From: an uncultured Bacteroidales bacterium
Lineage (GTDB): Bacteria; Bacteroidota; Bacteroidia; Bacteroidales; Marinilabiliaceae
Direction of reading: 5' to 3'
Assembly (NCBI GenBank): GCA_934699135.1
Contig: CAKUVM010000001.1
Span: 1 to 64,000 of the forward strand
Length of the DNA stretch: 64,000 bases
Below the pieces are notes generated by a model. It made no database searches and had not been told where the DNA came from. It saw only the letters and a list, made by a program, of their open reading frames with translations. Below are positions 55,286 through 63,860 of the stretch, piece after piece (positions within the stretch are counted from its first letter, which is position 1; every line of letters starts with the position of its first letter). The position numbers and the translations under genes are program-made.

Positions 55286-56119
55286 TTACCTCCATCTCGC
55301 ATTTATAGTCTTTCCCTCATTGCACACCAAAATTTGTCCGTTAAGACAATTAGAAGCGTCGGACAACAAGAAACACGAAACTTCGGCCACCTCATCGGGA
55401 AGATAGTAGCGGTTTGTGATATTTCCGTACCGCAAATTGCCGTTAATATCTCCACCGACCATATCGGAAACTGTCACACCAGGAGCAACAGCATTGATGC
55501 GATAGCCCTCATTTACATAACGATAAGCTAAGCCCTGGACGAGACTATTAACGGCTGCTTTCGTTAACCCGTATGGACGTTCGTCTACCGTCACACTTGT
55601 CTCAGAAGACGTGAAAAGCACATTCTTGATGCCTTCCGCCTTCCTCCCATTACACTTCCTAATAAACGCCTGAGTCAAAAAGAAACAGCCCTTTAGATTA
55701 GTATCCACTTGCGCATCAAATTGGCATGGCGAAACATCTAAGAAACCGCGCTCGTGCAAAGATATACCGGCATTATTCACTAGGCAGTTCACTCCACCCA
55801 AAATTTCATCCGCTTCGCCAATGAAAGCCTCGAAAGAAGATACATCCTGCACATCTAATCGCAAATATTTGCATCCGATTTTCTCCGCACTATCTTTCAG
55901 CGTTTCCTCATTCCTTCCCGCAATCAGCACCTCGGCCCCCTCTGCAACAAATTTCCTCGCCATGGCATAGCCCAAGCCACGCCCCCCTCCAGTTATTATA
56001 ATTCTTTTGCCACCCAACTGGTTATTCGGCGACAAATAGCTAATCTTCGCATAGATTGGCTTTGGCTCGCCGTGAAGGAGGAATGAAACAGCATGTTTCA
56101 ATTTTGATTTCAAACCCAT
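55286..56119 (-). CDS. Short-chain dehydrogenase/reductase
   Basis: A 277-residue SDR with an N-terminal extension of about 35 residues before the cofactor loop ITGGGRGLGYAMARKF. NNAGISLHERG, the catalytic Ser region FTSSETSVTVDERPYGLTKAAVN with Tyr and Lys in YxxxK spacing, and NAVAPGVTVSDM are intact. It lies 112 bp upstream of the ThDP-enzyme gene on the same strand, so it may reduce that enzyme's product. The basic N-terminus (MGLKSKLKHAVSFLLHGEPKP) is shared by some polysaccharide-locus SDRs and may aid membrane contact. Confidence 0.88.
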   Translation of the reverse strand: MGLKSKLKHAVSFLLHGEPKPIYAKISYLSPNNQLGGKRIIITGGGRGLGYAMARKFVAEGAEVLIAGRNEETLKDSAEKIGCKYLRLDVQDVSSFEAFIGEADEILGGVNCLVNNAGISLHERGFLDVSPCQFDAQVDTNLKGCFFLTQAFIRKCNGRKAEGIKNVLFTSSETSVTVDERPYGLTKAAVNSLVQGLAYRYVNEGYRINAVAPGVTVSDMVGGDINGNLRYGNITNRYYLPDEVAEVSCFLLSDASNCLNGQILVCNEGKTINARWR

Positions 56120-56302
56120 ATAATATTATCTCCTAAACATTTGTCACCACAGGCTAGCGAATGGCAAGCCTCATGACGGAAGAAAATTTCGATTGCGCCA
56201 GAATTACCTATGTGCAAGGCAACGTGGAGAGAACTGCAATATTATTTAAAATCAACAGGGAATACAAGATGTACAGCCCCAAATAAATTCTTTTCTCCAA
56301 AA

Positions 56303-57844
56303 TCAATTTTTACCTCTAAAAACTCGCAAAGACCTAATTTTACTCAAAATGAACTGACGTTCATTGCCACTCAAACCAATACAAAATTCAGCAACAGATG
56401 TAATCACTACGCTCAACACACACACCGACAACAATCTCGCCCATCCTGCCTCCATGGCGAAAATTAGCACACTAGTCACCAAGAATGAAATGATTATTAC
56501 GGGGATCACCTTCCATAACACTTCGCGCACATACATAATGGTTGGCAACTTCACCATACCCTTGAGCAGGTGCAAACGAACACCAAGAAGGACGCTATAC
56601 ACCACAAAATATATTGCGTAGCCCACATATGGCGGCATCCCCACCGCAAATGCCACCCAAGTCAGCGGAAACACCAAACCTCCTATAATAGTTACAGTTA
56701 TCTGATACCTCTTGATTTTGCCTGTCGCAAACATAGAGGTGACTAACGAGTTCGCTAAAACCGAATCAACGAAGGAGGATATTATAATCCACCGTAAAAA
56801 AGTGGCAGTGTATTCGGGCACGTTTTTCAACCATATCCTCAGTACAGTATCTGATTCCAAAATGAGGGGGACTGCAAAGAAAAGCATAAGGAACGCCGAA
56901 AACTTAGCACTTCGGCATACCAGTTTGTGCATATACTCCAAATCTCCTTGTGCGAAAGATTTAGTTATCTGAGGATTAACCGCAGTCGTAAAGTTTGCCA
57001 CAAACTGCTTTACTGCCGCATCCACTTGAGTAGCGACACCACGAGCCGCATTTATGGCAACACCGAAATACATATTCATCAATATGTTGACTCCCTGTGT
57101 ATTGAGCAAGAAAGCACCATTGCCGAGTAAATTCCATCCCGCAAAAGCTGTCATTTCCTTCAGAATAGGCCGATCAATGATTAAGCGGTATGTACACTCC
57201 TCAAAGTTTCGCTTGCAATAGATGCCATATATGAGCCGTATCACAGCACTTACGCAAAGCAGGAGCACCGCATACGTTTTCAAACGATCAAACGGGGAGA
57301 GAGCCAACATATATACAATTACAAGTTTGAGCGTAACCTCGATAACACTGATGTAAGCGAATGCTGACATTTTTTCATGAGCTATTATCGCAGCATTGTA
57401 TGGGACGCTCAAAAGCCCCAATACGAAAGTCAGTATGGCGCACTGGAATACCCAGTTAGCAGCCTCCAATCTGTCAGCGGGAATATTCATCTTCGCATTT
57501 AGGAACCAAATGCCAAATGCTTCTGCAACGACCACAACCACCACGGACATTCCTATTTGGATATTCACGCCGGTAGAGAACACTGTTTTAAGCTTCTGCA
57601 TGTCGCCCTTTCCCAGCTCGAAAGTAATAAATCTGCTTATGGCGGTAGAAAGCGATCCACTGAGCATTGAAAACATCGTGACGAGACCTCCCACTACATT
57701 CTGGATACCGAAGTCCTCAACTCCCAGAGTATTAAGTATCACTCGTGAAGTGAAGAATGTCACGACCATCGTGAACAGCATCCTGAAATAGAGCATCAAT
57801 GTATTCTTTGCTATACGCTTATTATTATCAACAGTTTGGCTCAC
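56303..57844 (-). CDS. Wzx-type oligosaccharide flippase (MOP superfamily)
   Basis: A 513-residue polytopic membrane protein with roughly 12-14 hydrophobic segments. The opening KNTLMLYFRMLFTMVVTFFTSRVILNTLGVEDFGIQNVVGG is typical of Bacteroidota O-antigen/capsule flippases, as are SRFITFELGKGD and RGVATQVDAAVKQFVANFTTAVNPQITKSFAQGD in the middle. It should flip undecaprenyl-linked oligosaccharide units across the inner membrane. It is the first gene in transcript order of the insert. No glycosyltransferase or polymerase is present, so it must work with genes elsewhere or is a fragment of a larger locus. Confidence 0.92.
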   Translation of the reverse strand: MSQTVDNNKRIAKNTLMLYFRMLFTMVVTFFTSRVILNTLGVEDFGIQNVVGGLVTMFSMLSGSLSTAISRFITFELGKGDMQKLKTVFSTGVNIQIGMSVVVVVVAEAFGIWFLNAKMNIPADRLEAANWVFQCAILTFVLGLLSVPYNAAIIAHEKMSAFAYISVIEVTLKLVIVYMLALSPFDRLKTYAVLLLCVSAVIRLIYGIYCKRNFEECTYRLIIDRPILKEMTAFAGWNLLGNGAFLLNTQGVNILMNMYFGVAINAARGVATQVDAAVKQFVANFTTAVNPQITKSFAQGDLEYMHKLVCRSAKFSAFLMLFFAVPLILESDTVLRIWLKNVPEYTATFLRWIIISSFVDSVLANSLVTSMFATGKIKRYQITVTIIGGLVFPLTWVAFAVGMPPYVGYAIYFVVYSVLLGVRLHLLKGMVKLPTIMYVREVLWKVIPVIIISFLVTSVLIFAMEAGWARLLSVCVLSVVITSVAEFCIGLSGNERQFILSKIRSLRVFRGKN

Positions 57845-57921
57845 AATTATGTCGTTTAATCTTATTGTCTAGTCGAGTTCAAAGGCTCGCGAAAACAATT
57901 TTTAAGCAGCGGTATGCGATC

Positions 57922-59460
57922 TCACCTCCCCCACGTCTCTCGGTCTAGCGAGCGGTATTGGATGGCCTCGGCCACGTGTTTGGCCAGCACTGCGTCGCTT
58001 TTGTCCAAGTCCGCTATGGTGCGGGCCACCTTCAGAATCCTGTCATAGGCTCGGGCCGAGAGGTGGAGCTGGCTCATGGCCATTTTGAGGACGGCCTGCC
58101 CTTGCTCGTCGGGGCGGGCGTACGCGCTGAGCATCCTTGGCGTCATCTGAGCGTTGCAGTGAACGCCCTTGGAGCGCGCGAAACGACGGCTTTGCACGGC
58201 GCGCGCCTCTATGACCCTCTGGCGTATGGCCGAGCTGGGTTCGCCCGGCGCGGCGTCATTGAGCTTGCCAACGGGCACGGGGACAACCTCGATATGCAGG
58301 TCGATCCTGTCTAGCAGGGGGCCGGATATTCGCCCAAGGTATTTGCGCACCTGCCCCTCGCCACAGGTGCAATGCCTGTCGGGGTGGTTATAATAGCCGC
58401 AGGGGCAAGGGTTCATTGAGGCCACGAGCATGAATGAGGCGGGATATTCAACACTGAAGCGCGAGCGGGAGATGACGATTTTGCGATCCTCAAGCGGTTG
58501 GCGCATCACCTCCAAGACTGTCCTCTTGAACTCCGGCAGCTCATCGAGAAAGAGGACGCCGTTATGAGCCAGGCTTATCTCGCCTGGCTGAGGGTAAGAG
58601 CCTCCGCCCACGAGGGCCACGTCGGATATGGTGTGGTGGGGGCTGCGAAACGGGCGTACGGTCATGAGGCCGCCATCGGCCCTTATGTTTCCCGCCACGG
58701 AGTGTATCTTGGTGGCTTCGAGGGCCTCGTCCATAGTGAGGGGCGGCATGATGCTTGGCAATCGTTTGGCCATCATGCTCTTGCCAGATCCCGGGGAGCC
58801 TATGAGCAACACGTTGTGGCCGCCCGCAGCGGCAATCTCCAGCGCCCTCTTGACGTTCTCCTGCCCCTTGACGTCGGCAAAGTCCAGCAAGTTGTCGGCC
58901 TCGGCGCGTTCAAACTCAGCTTTCACGTCCACCACCGCGGGGCGCAAGACGGACTCATCTGCCAAGAATTCCACAACCTCTTTAAGATTGTCCGCCCCAA
59001 AGACTTTGAGACCATCCACCACCGCGGCCTCTTTGGCGTTTCCTTTGGGCAATATGAACCCCTCAAAACCCTCTTCCTTGGCCTTGAGAGCCATGGGCAG
59101 CACTCCCTTGACGGGCCTGAGCACACCGTCGAGCTGCAGCTCGCCCATCATGACGTAGCGCTGCAGCCGCTCCGTGGAGCATTGGCCAGAGGCTGCCAAT
59201 ATTCCCACGGCGAGCGGCAAGTCATAGGCCGAGCCTTCCTTGCGGATGTCGGCCGGAGCCATGTTGATGACAATGCGCTGCTGCGGGTAACGCCAACCAT
59301 TTTCGTGTATGGCGCTCTCGACGCGTTGCTCGCTCTCCTTGACGGCGCTGTCTGGCAGGCCGACAATGAAAAAGCGTATTCCGGGCGTTATGTTCACCTC
59401 CATTGTGACTGTGAAGGCGTCGATGCCGCTCACTGCGGAGCCGTAGGTCTTGACGAGCAT
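57922..59460 (-). CDS. comM: YifB/ComM family Mg-chelatase-like AAA+ ATPase
   Basis: A 512-residue protein with an N-terminal Lon-protease-like ChlI domain (GIDAFTVTMEVNITPGIRFFIVGLPD; RIVINMAPADIRKEGSAYDLPLAVG), then an AAA+ module with Walker A IGSPGSGKSMMAKRLPS and Walker B NGVLFLDELPEF. The zinc-like NPCPCGYYNHPDRHCTCGEGQVRKYLGRISGPLLDRID follows, and a helical C-terminal domain ends DRETWGR. ComM is a hexameric helicase aiding branch migration in natural transformation. The 3' end is duplicated at the far side of the adjacent insert; this copy is intact. Confidence 0.95.
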   Translation of the reverse strand: MLVKTYGSAVSGIDAFTVTMEVNITPGIRFFIVGLPDSAVKESEQRVESAIHENGWRYPQQRIVINMAPADIRKEGSAYDLPLAVGILAASGQCSTERLQRYVMMGELQLDGVLRPVKGVLPMALKAKEEGFEGFILPKGNAKEAAVVDGLKVFGADNLKEVVEFLADESVLRPAVVDVKAEFERAEADNLLDFADVKGQENVKRALEIAAAGGHNVLLIGSPGSGKSMMAKRLPSIMPPLTMDEALEATKIHSVAGNIRADGGLMTVRPFRSPHHTISDVALVGGGSYPQPGEISLAHNGVLFLDELPEFKRTVLEVMRQPLEDRKIVISRSRFSVEYPASFMLVASMNPCPCGYYNHPDRHCTCGEGQVRKYLGRISGPLLDRIDLHIEVVPVPVGKLNDAAPGEPSSAIRQRVIEARAVQSRRFARSKGVHCNAQMTPRMLSAYARPDEQGQAVLKMAMSQLHLSARAYDRILKVARTIADLDKSDAVLAKHVAEAIQYRSLDRETWGR

Positions 59461-59490
59461 ATGCGGTGTCTGGGAGTTTATTGTTTGTCT

Positions 59491-60315
59491 TCAGTTTGCG
59501 CGGCCGTCGCCGGCCTCAAGGTTGGGCGTGACGGGGCCGTGGGGTGTAGGCACCACGTGCTCCACCTCCTTAAAAGTATATTCCCTCCTCTCGCCACCAT
59601 CCGTCTCAAGCGTCAAACGGCCATCGGAAGCCACGGAGACTATGCGGGCAAGGAAACGGCCGCGGGTGTCGGCAAAGGGGTGGAGTGTGCCATCGGCATT
59701 GTAGAGCCTGGCCATATACTCTCTCGCCAAGTCGGCCTCACGGCCATCGGCAAGCGACTCCATGCGCAGTCTCAGGCTGCGCAGAAAGGTGCGGGCCAAG
59801 GTCATGACATCTGTGTCTTCGCCCTTTATGTTTTTTACGGACAACGGGTTTGGGGCATTGGAGCGGAAAACGGTCTGGTTGACGTTCACACCCGCGCCCA
59901 CTATGACGTCGGCTATCTCACGCCCTCGGAGACGGTTCTCCACCAATATGCCAACCATCTTACCGTGAGCCACGTAGATGTCGTTGGGCCACTTGATTTT
60001 GAGCAACGGGAGAGCTTCGGCCGGCAACACGGTGGCCAGGGCATCGGTCACGGCCAAAGATACGGCCATAGACAGCAAAAATTGGCGTGACACGTCAATC
60101 CCTTTGGGACGCAAAATGGTGGAGAGCAGCAGGTTTTGCCCCGCCTCGCTCTCCCAGTGGTTCCTCACCTGCCCGCGGCCTGCCGTCTGAAAGTCGGCAA
60201 TGACGGTGGTGAAGTCGTCCGGTGCCTCGCCACGGTCCGCCATGCGGCGCAACTCGTCACTTGTTGACGCGGTCTCCGTCAGGTGTATGACGCGGGCGAA
60301 TGAAGTCTCTGTCAT
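59491..60315 (-). CDS. birA: Biotin--[acetyl-CoA-carboxylase] ligase
   Basis: A 274-residue biotin protein ligase without the N-terminal DNA-binding domain. ETASTSDELRRM, ADFQTAGRGQVRNHWESEAGQNLL (biotinyl-AMP loop), LKIKWPNDIYV and GKMVGILVENRL are the catalytic motifs; a small SH3-like C-terminal domain follows. The start MTETSFARVIHL is selected because the longer frame overlaps hisB. It follows hisB by 13 bp and precedes comM by 30 bp on the same strand, so it is probably part of the histidine transcript. Confidence 0.94.
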   Translation of the reverse strand: MTETSFARVIHLTETASTSDELRRMADRGEAPDDFTTVIADFQTAGRGQVRNHWESEAGQNLLLSTILRPKGIDVSRQFLLSMAVSLAVTDALATVLPAEALPLLKIKWPNDIYVAHGKMVGILVENRLRGREIADVIVGAGVNVNQTVFRSNAPNPLSVKNIKGEDTDVMTLARTFLRSLRLRMESLADGREADLAREYMARLYNADGTLHPFADTRGRFLARIVSVASDGRLTLETDGGERREYTFKEVEHVVPTPHGPVTPNLEAGDGRAN

Positions 60316-60328
60316 TCCTCTTGCATCG

Positions 60329-61474
60329 CTACAACGCGCCCTTGGTGCTGGGCAGCTGAAAGTTCTCAATGTCTCGGGCTTTGGCCATCTTGATGGAGCG
60401 CGCCAAGGCCTTGAATATTCCCTCAATCTTATGATGCTCATTTTGCCCTTCCGCCTTGACGTTGAGGTTCATCATGGCCGCGTCTGACAAACTCTTGAAG
60501 AAGTGGAGGAACATCTCAGTGGGCATTTCTCCAATTTTCTCGCGGTGGAACTCAGCGTCGAAGACCAGCCATGGCCGGCCGCCGAAATCTATGGCCACTT
60601 GGCACAGGCAGTCGTCCATGGGCAGGCAGAAGCCGTAGCGGGCAATGCCTCGCTTGTCTCCCAGCGCCTTGCGGATGGCCTCGCCAAGGGCCAGGGCCGT
60701 GTCCTCTATCGTGTGATGCTCATCCACGTTAAGGTCCCCCCTCACATGGACCGTGAGGTCGGAGCTTGAATGTTTGCCAATCTGCTCCAGCATATGGTCA
60801 AAGAAACCAAGGCCGGTGGATATGTCGCAACGTCCCGTGCCGTCAAGGTCGAGCCTCACGTATATGTCGGTCTCTTTCGTGGTTCGCCTCACTTCGGTCA
60901 GGCGGCGGCCGGCGTAGAGCAGCTCGGCCACTTGATCCCAAGACGAGACGTAGGCCACCCTGTCGTCGGCGCTCTCGGCGGGTCTGGCCGAGAAACTGTT
61001 TGAGGGGTCTTTGCTCGTGAGGTCCGGGTTGGCCAATATGATGGCCTTGCAGCCGAGGTTGCGCGCCAGCTGGGCATCGGTCTCGCGGTCGCCAATGACG
61101 TAGCTTCTGTCCATGTCCGCAGAGCCGTCCTGATATCCCGTAAGCATGGCTGTGCCGGGCTTGCGGAATGGCGAATTTTCCGCCTGGGTGTGACCGTCGA
61201 TGTGCTGCGCGGAGAACCTCACGCCCTCCCCCTCGAAAGTGCGGATTATGAAGTCGTGGAGCGGCTGGAAGACCTCGTTCGGGTAGGCCGGCGTGCCGAG
61301 GCCATCTTGGTTTGAGACCAGGACAAGCTCAAAGTCCGTATGTCTGGCAATGAAGCTGAGGTTTCGCAATGCCCCCGGCACGAACTCAATGTCGCCGAAA
61401 GAGCGGATCTCCTCGGTGGGCGGCTCTTTGACAAGGGTGCCGTCGCGGTCTATGAAAAGTATGTGTCTTGCCAT
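60329..61474 (-). CDS. hisB: Bifunctional histidinol-phosphatase / imidazoleglycerol-phosphate dehydratase
   Basis: A 381-residue fusion like that of enterobacteria. Residues 1-165 are a HAD-type histidinol-phosphate phosphatase ([12 protein letters not shown] nucleophile motif; [22 protein letters not shown]) with a Cys/His-poor zinc loop ([19 protein letters not shown]) that lacks the usual Cys ligands. Residues 190-381 are the dehydratase: [46 protein letters not shown] and [18 protein letters not shown] with the two metal-binding HHxxE motifs. It catalyses steps 6 and 8 of histidine synthesis and lies 30 bp after the HisD-HisC gene. Confidence 0.95.
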   Translation of the reverse strand: MARHILFIDRDGTLVKEPPTEEIRSFGDIEFVPGALRNLSFIARHTDFELVLVSNQDGLGTPAYPNEVFQPLHDFIIRTFEGEGVRFSAQHIDGHTQAENSPFRKPGTAMLTGYQDGSADMDRSYVIGDRETDAQLARNLGCKAIILANPDLTSKDPSNSFSARPAESADDRVAYVSSWDQVAELLYAGRRLTEVRRTTKETDIYVRLDLDGTGRCDISTGLGFFDHMLEQIGKHSSSDLTVHVRGDLNVDEHHTIEDTALALGEAIRKALGDKRGIARYGFCLPMDDCLCQVAIDFGGRPWLVFDAEFHREKIGEMPTEMFLHFFKSLSDAAMMNLNVKAEGQNEHHKIEGIFKALARSIKMAKARDIENFQLPSTKGAL

Positions 61475-61504
61475 TTTTTCTTCACTCTGCTTGTTCTGTT
61501 AGCG

Positions 61505-63847
61505 TCATAGTTCCCGGAGCGCGGCAAAGAGTTCCGCGTCTTCCGCTGGCGTGCCCACCGTTATGCGGATGCAGCCGCCGCAGAGACTGACCCTGTTGCG
61601 GTTTCGCGTCACGATGCCGCGGGAGAGCAGCCACTCATACGTCTTGTCCGCGTCGTCAAACTGCGCCAAGACGAAATTAGCGTCTGACGGATACACAGCC
61701 CTCACACACGGGATCTCGGCCAACGCCTTGGCCATCTCGCCCCTCGAGGCCAAGATCTCCGCCACGCGCTTGTCTTTCTCGCCCACATTGTCCAGGGCCT
61801 CTTCCACCTTTCTTTGCGTCAGGGTGTTGACATTGTAGGGATATTTGACGCTGTTGAATATGGATATTATCTCTTCTGAAGCGTAGGCCGCGCCGCACCG
61901 CAGGCCGGCCAACCCCCACGCTTTGGAGAAAGTCTGGAGGACAATCATGTTGGGGTGTTTGTCCAACTCATGGAGCCACGTGGCGTCCGGCGCGAAGTCA
62001 ATATACGCCTCGTCTACCACCACAATGCCGCCAAACGTGTTGATTATCTTGGCCATTTGAGCCTTGTTCAAGACATTGGCTGTAGGGTTGTTTGGCGAGC
62101 ATAGCCATATGGCCTTGGTCTGGGCGTCGACGGCCGCGAGAAGTCTGTCTGCGTCGAGCGAGAAGTCGGGGCCCAGGGTCACGGGGCGATACTCCACGCC
62201 ATTGATGTCGGCCTGCACCTTATACATTCCATAGGTGGGCTCAATGGCCACCACGTTGTCAACGCTGGGGCGGCAGAAGACGCGGTAGACCAAGTCAATG
62301 GGCTCATCCGACCCGTTGCCAAGCATTATCTGCCCCGGGCGTACGCCGCGGATTTTGGCCAATTTCTCTTTTATGGAAGTTTGGAGCGGGTCGGGGTAGC
62401 GGTTATATGTGCCGTAGGGGTTCTCATTGGCGTCGATAAAGACGCGGGCCTCGCCCTTGAACTCCGACCGCGCGCAGGCGTAGGGTTTGAGTTTGAGGAT
62501 GTTTGGCCTGACCGCCCAGCGCAGGTCGAACCTCTCCTTGGCAGGCTGCGCGGCCGGGGCTTTTTTCTCAACCTCTTCGCGGCGGAAGCGCATGGCAGCC
62601 TCGTGGGCCGTCAGTTGCTCGTTGTGCGCCATGATCTCTACCGTCCGGGCTATATTCCTGACGCCCTCGGCCGAAATCTCCTGATAGGTCATCTTCTTGC
62701 GGAAGCTGTCCAGGTTCACGCCATTGTAGGCGTGGGCATAGCCGCTTGTTGGCAGCGTGTGGTTGGTGCCGCTGGCGTAGTCTCCCGCGCTCTCGGGCGT
62801 GAAGTGACCAAGGAAAAGAGACCCGGCGTTGCGGATCTGGTCGGCTATGGCGCGAGGGTTGGCTGTCTGTATTATAAGGTGCTCCGGGGCATACTCGTTG
62901 GTGAGGTCAATCACCTCCTCAAAGTCGCGCACCACAATTATCTTGGAGTGCGCGAGGCTCTTGGCCGTCAGTTCCCGACGGCTCAACTCGTCGAGCTGCC
63001 TCTCGACCTCGTCATTCACCTTCTCGGCCAGCTCAGGGCTAGACGTTATGAGCAGGGCCTGACTGTCGGCCCCATGCTCGGCCTGGCTGAGCAGGTCGGC
63101 GGCCACGAAGCGCGGGTTGGCCGTCTCGTCAGCAATGACCTCCACCTCTGAGGGGCCTGCCGGCATGTCTATGGCCACCTGATGGAGGCTCACCATCTGT
63201 TTGGCCGCGGTGACGTATTGGTTTCCCGGGCCAAAAATCTTGTAGACCCGCGGGACTGATTCCGTGCCATAGGCCATGGCCGCGATGGCCTGCACACCGC
63301 CCACTTTGAAGAGGCGCGACACGCCTGCCACTTTGGCGGCCACGGCCACCACGGGGTTCACGGTGCCGTCTGGCCTTGGCGGCGTGCACATGACAATCTC
63401 TGGGCACCCGGCAATCTTGGCGGGCAGGGCTAGCATGAGCACGGTTGAGAAGAGCGGAGCCGTGCCGCCAGGGATGTAGAGCCCCACGCGGTCAATGGGC
63501 ACTGCGCGCTGCCAGCAGCGCACGCCCCTCATGGTCTCGACGCTTGGCAGCGGGGTGTCTTGCGCCGAGTGGAAGAGGGCAATGTTGTGCGCCGCAGTCA
63601 TGATGGCGGAGCGAAGCTCGGGATCTACCTCCGCCTCGGCGCGCTCAAACTCCTCATCGGTCACCTGGAGGGCGTCGAGCCGAGCGTGGTCAAATTTGGC
63701 CTCATATTCCTTCACGGCCTCGTCTCCGCGGGCGCGTACCTGGTCAATGACCGCCGTCACGGTCTGCGTCAGGCTGCTGTTGTCAATGTGCGGGCGGCTT
63801 AAAATTTCGGCCCAACGGGCCTTATCGGGATAACGGACAATTTCCAT
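61505..63847 (-). CDS. HisD-HisC fusion: histidinol dehydrogenase plus histidinol-phosphate aminotransferase
   Basis: One 780-residue open frame holding two complete enzymes. Residues 1-425 are histidinol dehydrogenase: VGLYIPGGTAPLFSTVLM, FGPGNQYVTAAKQMV, DMPAGPSEVEVIAD, the zinc-binding SQAEHGADSQA (Gln and His) and NHTLPTSGYAHAYNGVNLDSF. A short Lys/Ala/Pro-rich linker (VEKKAPAAQPAKERF) follows. Residues 445-780 are a class I/II aminotransferase: FIDANENPYGTYNRYPDP, LGNGSDEPIDL, SPNNPTANV, VVDEAYIDFA and the PLP lysine in LQTFSKAWGLAGLRCG. The two catalyse steps 9-10 and 7. They are normally separate adjacent genes, hisD and hisC; here no stop, frameshift or internal start near the join is evident. 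Next to hisG and hisB. Confidence 0.95.
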   Translation of the reverse strand: MEIVRYPDKARWAEILSRPHIDNSSLTQTVTAVIDQVRARGDEAVKEYEAKFDHARLDALQVTDEEFERAEAEVDPELRSAIMTAAHNIALFHSAQDTPLPSVETMRGVRCWQRAVPIDRVGLYIPGGTAPLFSTVLMLALPAKIAGCPEIVMCTPPRPDGTVNPVVAVAAKVAGVSRLFKVGGVQAIAAMAYGTESVPRVYKIFGPGNQYVTAAKQMVSLHQVAIDMPAGPSEVEVIADETANPRFVAADLLSQAEHGADSQALLITSSPELAEKVNDEVERQLDELSRRELTAKSLAHSKIIVVRDFEEVIDLTNEYAPEHLIIQTANPRAIADQIRNAGSLFLGHFTPESAGDYASGTNHTLPTSGYAHAYNGVNLDSFRKKMTYQEISAEGVRNIARTVEIMAHNEQLTAHEAAMRFRREEVEKKAPAAQPAKERFDLRWAVRPNILKLKPYACARSEFKGEARVFIDANENPYGTYNRYPDPLQTSIKEKLAKIRGVRPGQIMLGNGSDEPIDLVYRVFCRPSVDNVVAIEPTYGMYKVQADINGVEYRPVTLGPDFSLDADRLLAAVDAQTKAIWLCSPNNPTANVLNKAQMAKIINTFGGIVVVDEAYIDFAPDATWLHELDKHPNMIVLQTFSKAWGLAGLRCGAAYASEEIISIFNSVKYPYNVNTLTQRKVEEALDNVGEKDKRVAEILASRGEMAKALAEIPCVRAVYPSDANFVLAQFDDADKTYEWLLSRGIVTRNRNRVSLCGGCIRITVGTPAEDAELFAALREL

Positions 63848-63860
63848 GGCTCTCTGCGTC

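Larger units (their letters stand above)
53415..57920. mobile_element. Horizontally acquired three-gene segment inserted at the comM 3' end
   Basis: Bounded on the right by the stop codon of intact comM and on the left by the 78-bp comM 3' remnant, both in direct orientation. The A+T content is visibly higher than on either side, and all three genes are of surface-polysaccharide type on the minus strand. No integrase, transposase or tRNA is seen inside, so the mechanism (site-specific island that lost its integrase, or homologous import) is open. Confidence 0.7.

Noticed and set aside
58498..60090. 530-codon + strand frame across comM and birA
   Set aside because: Antisense shadow of two conserved genes; composition biased to His, Gly, Val and Arg without motifs.
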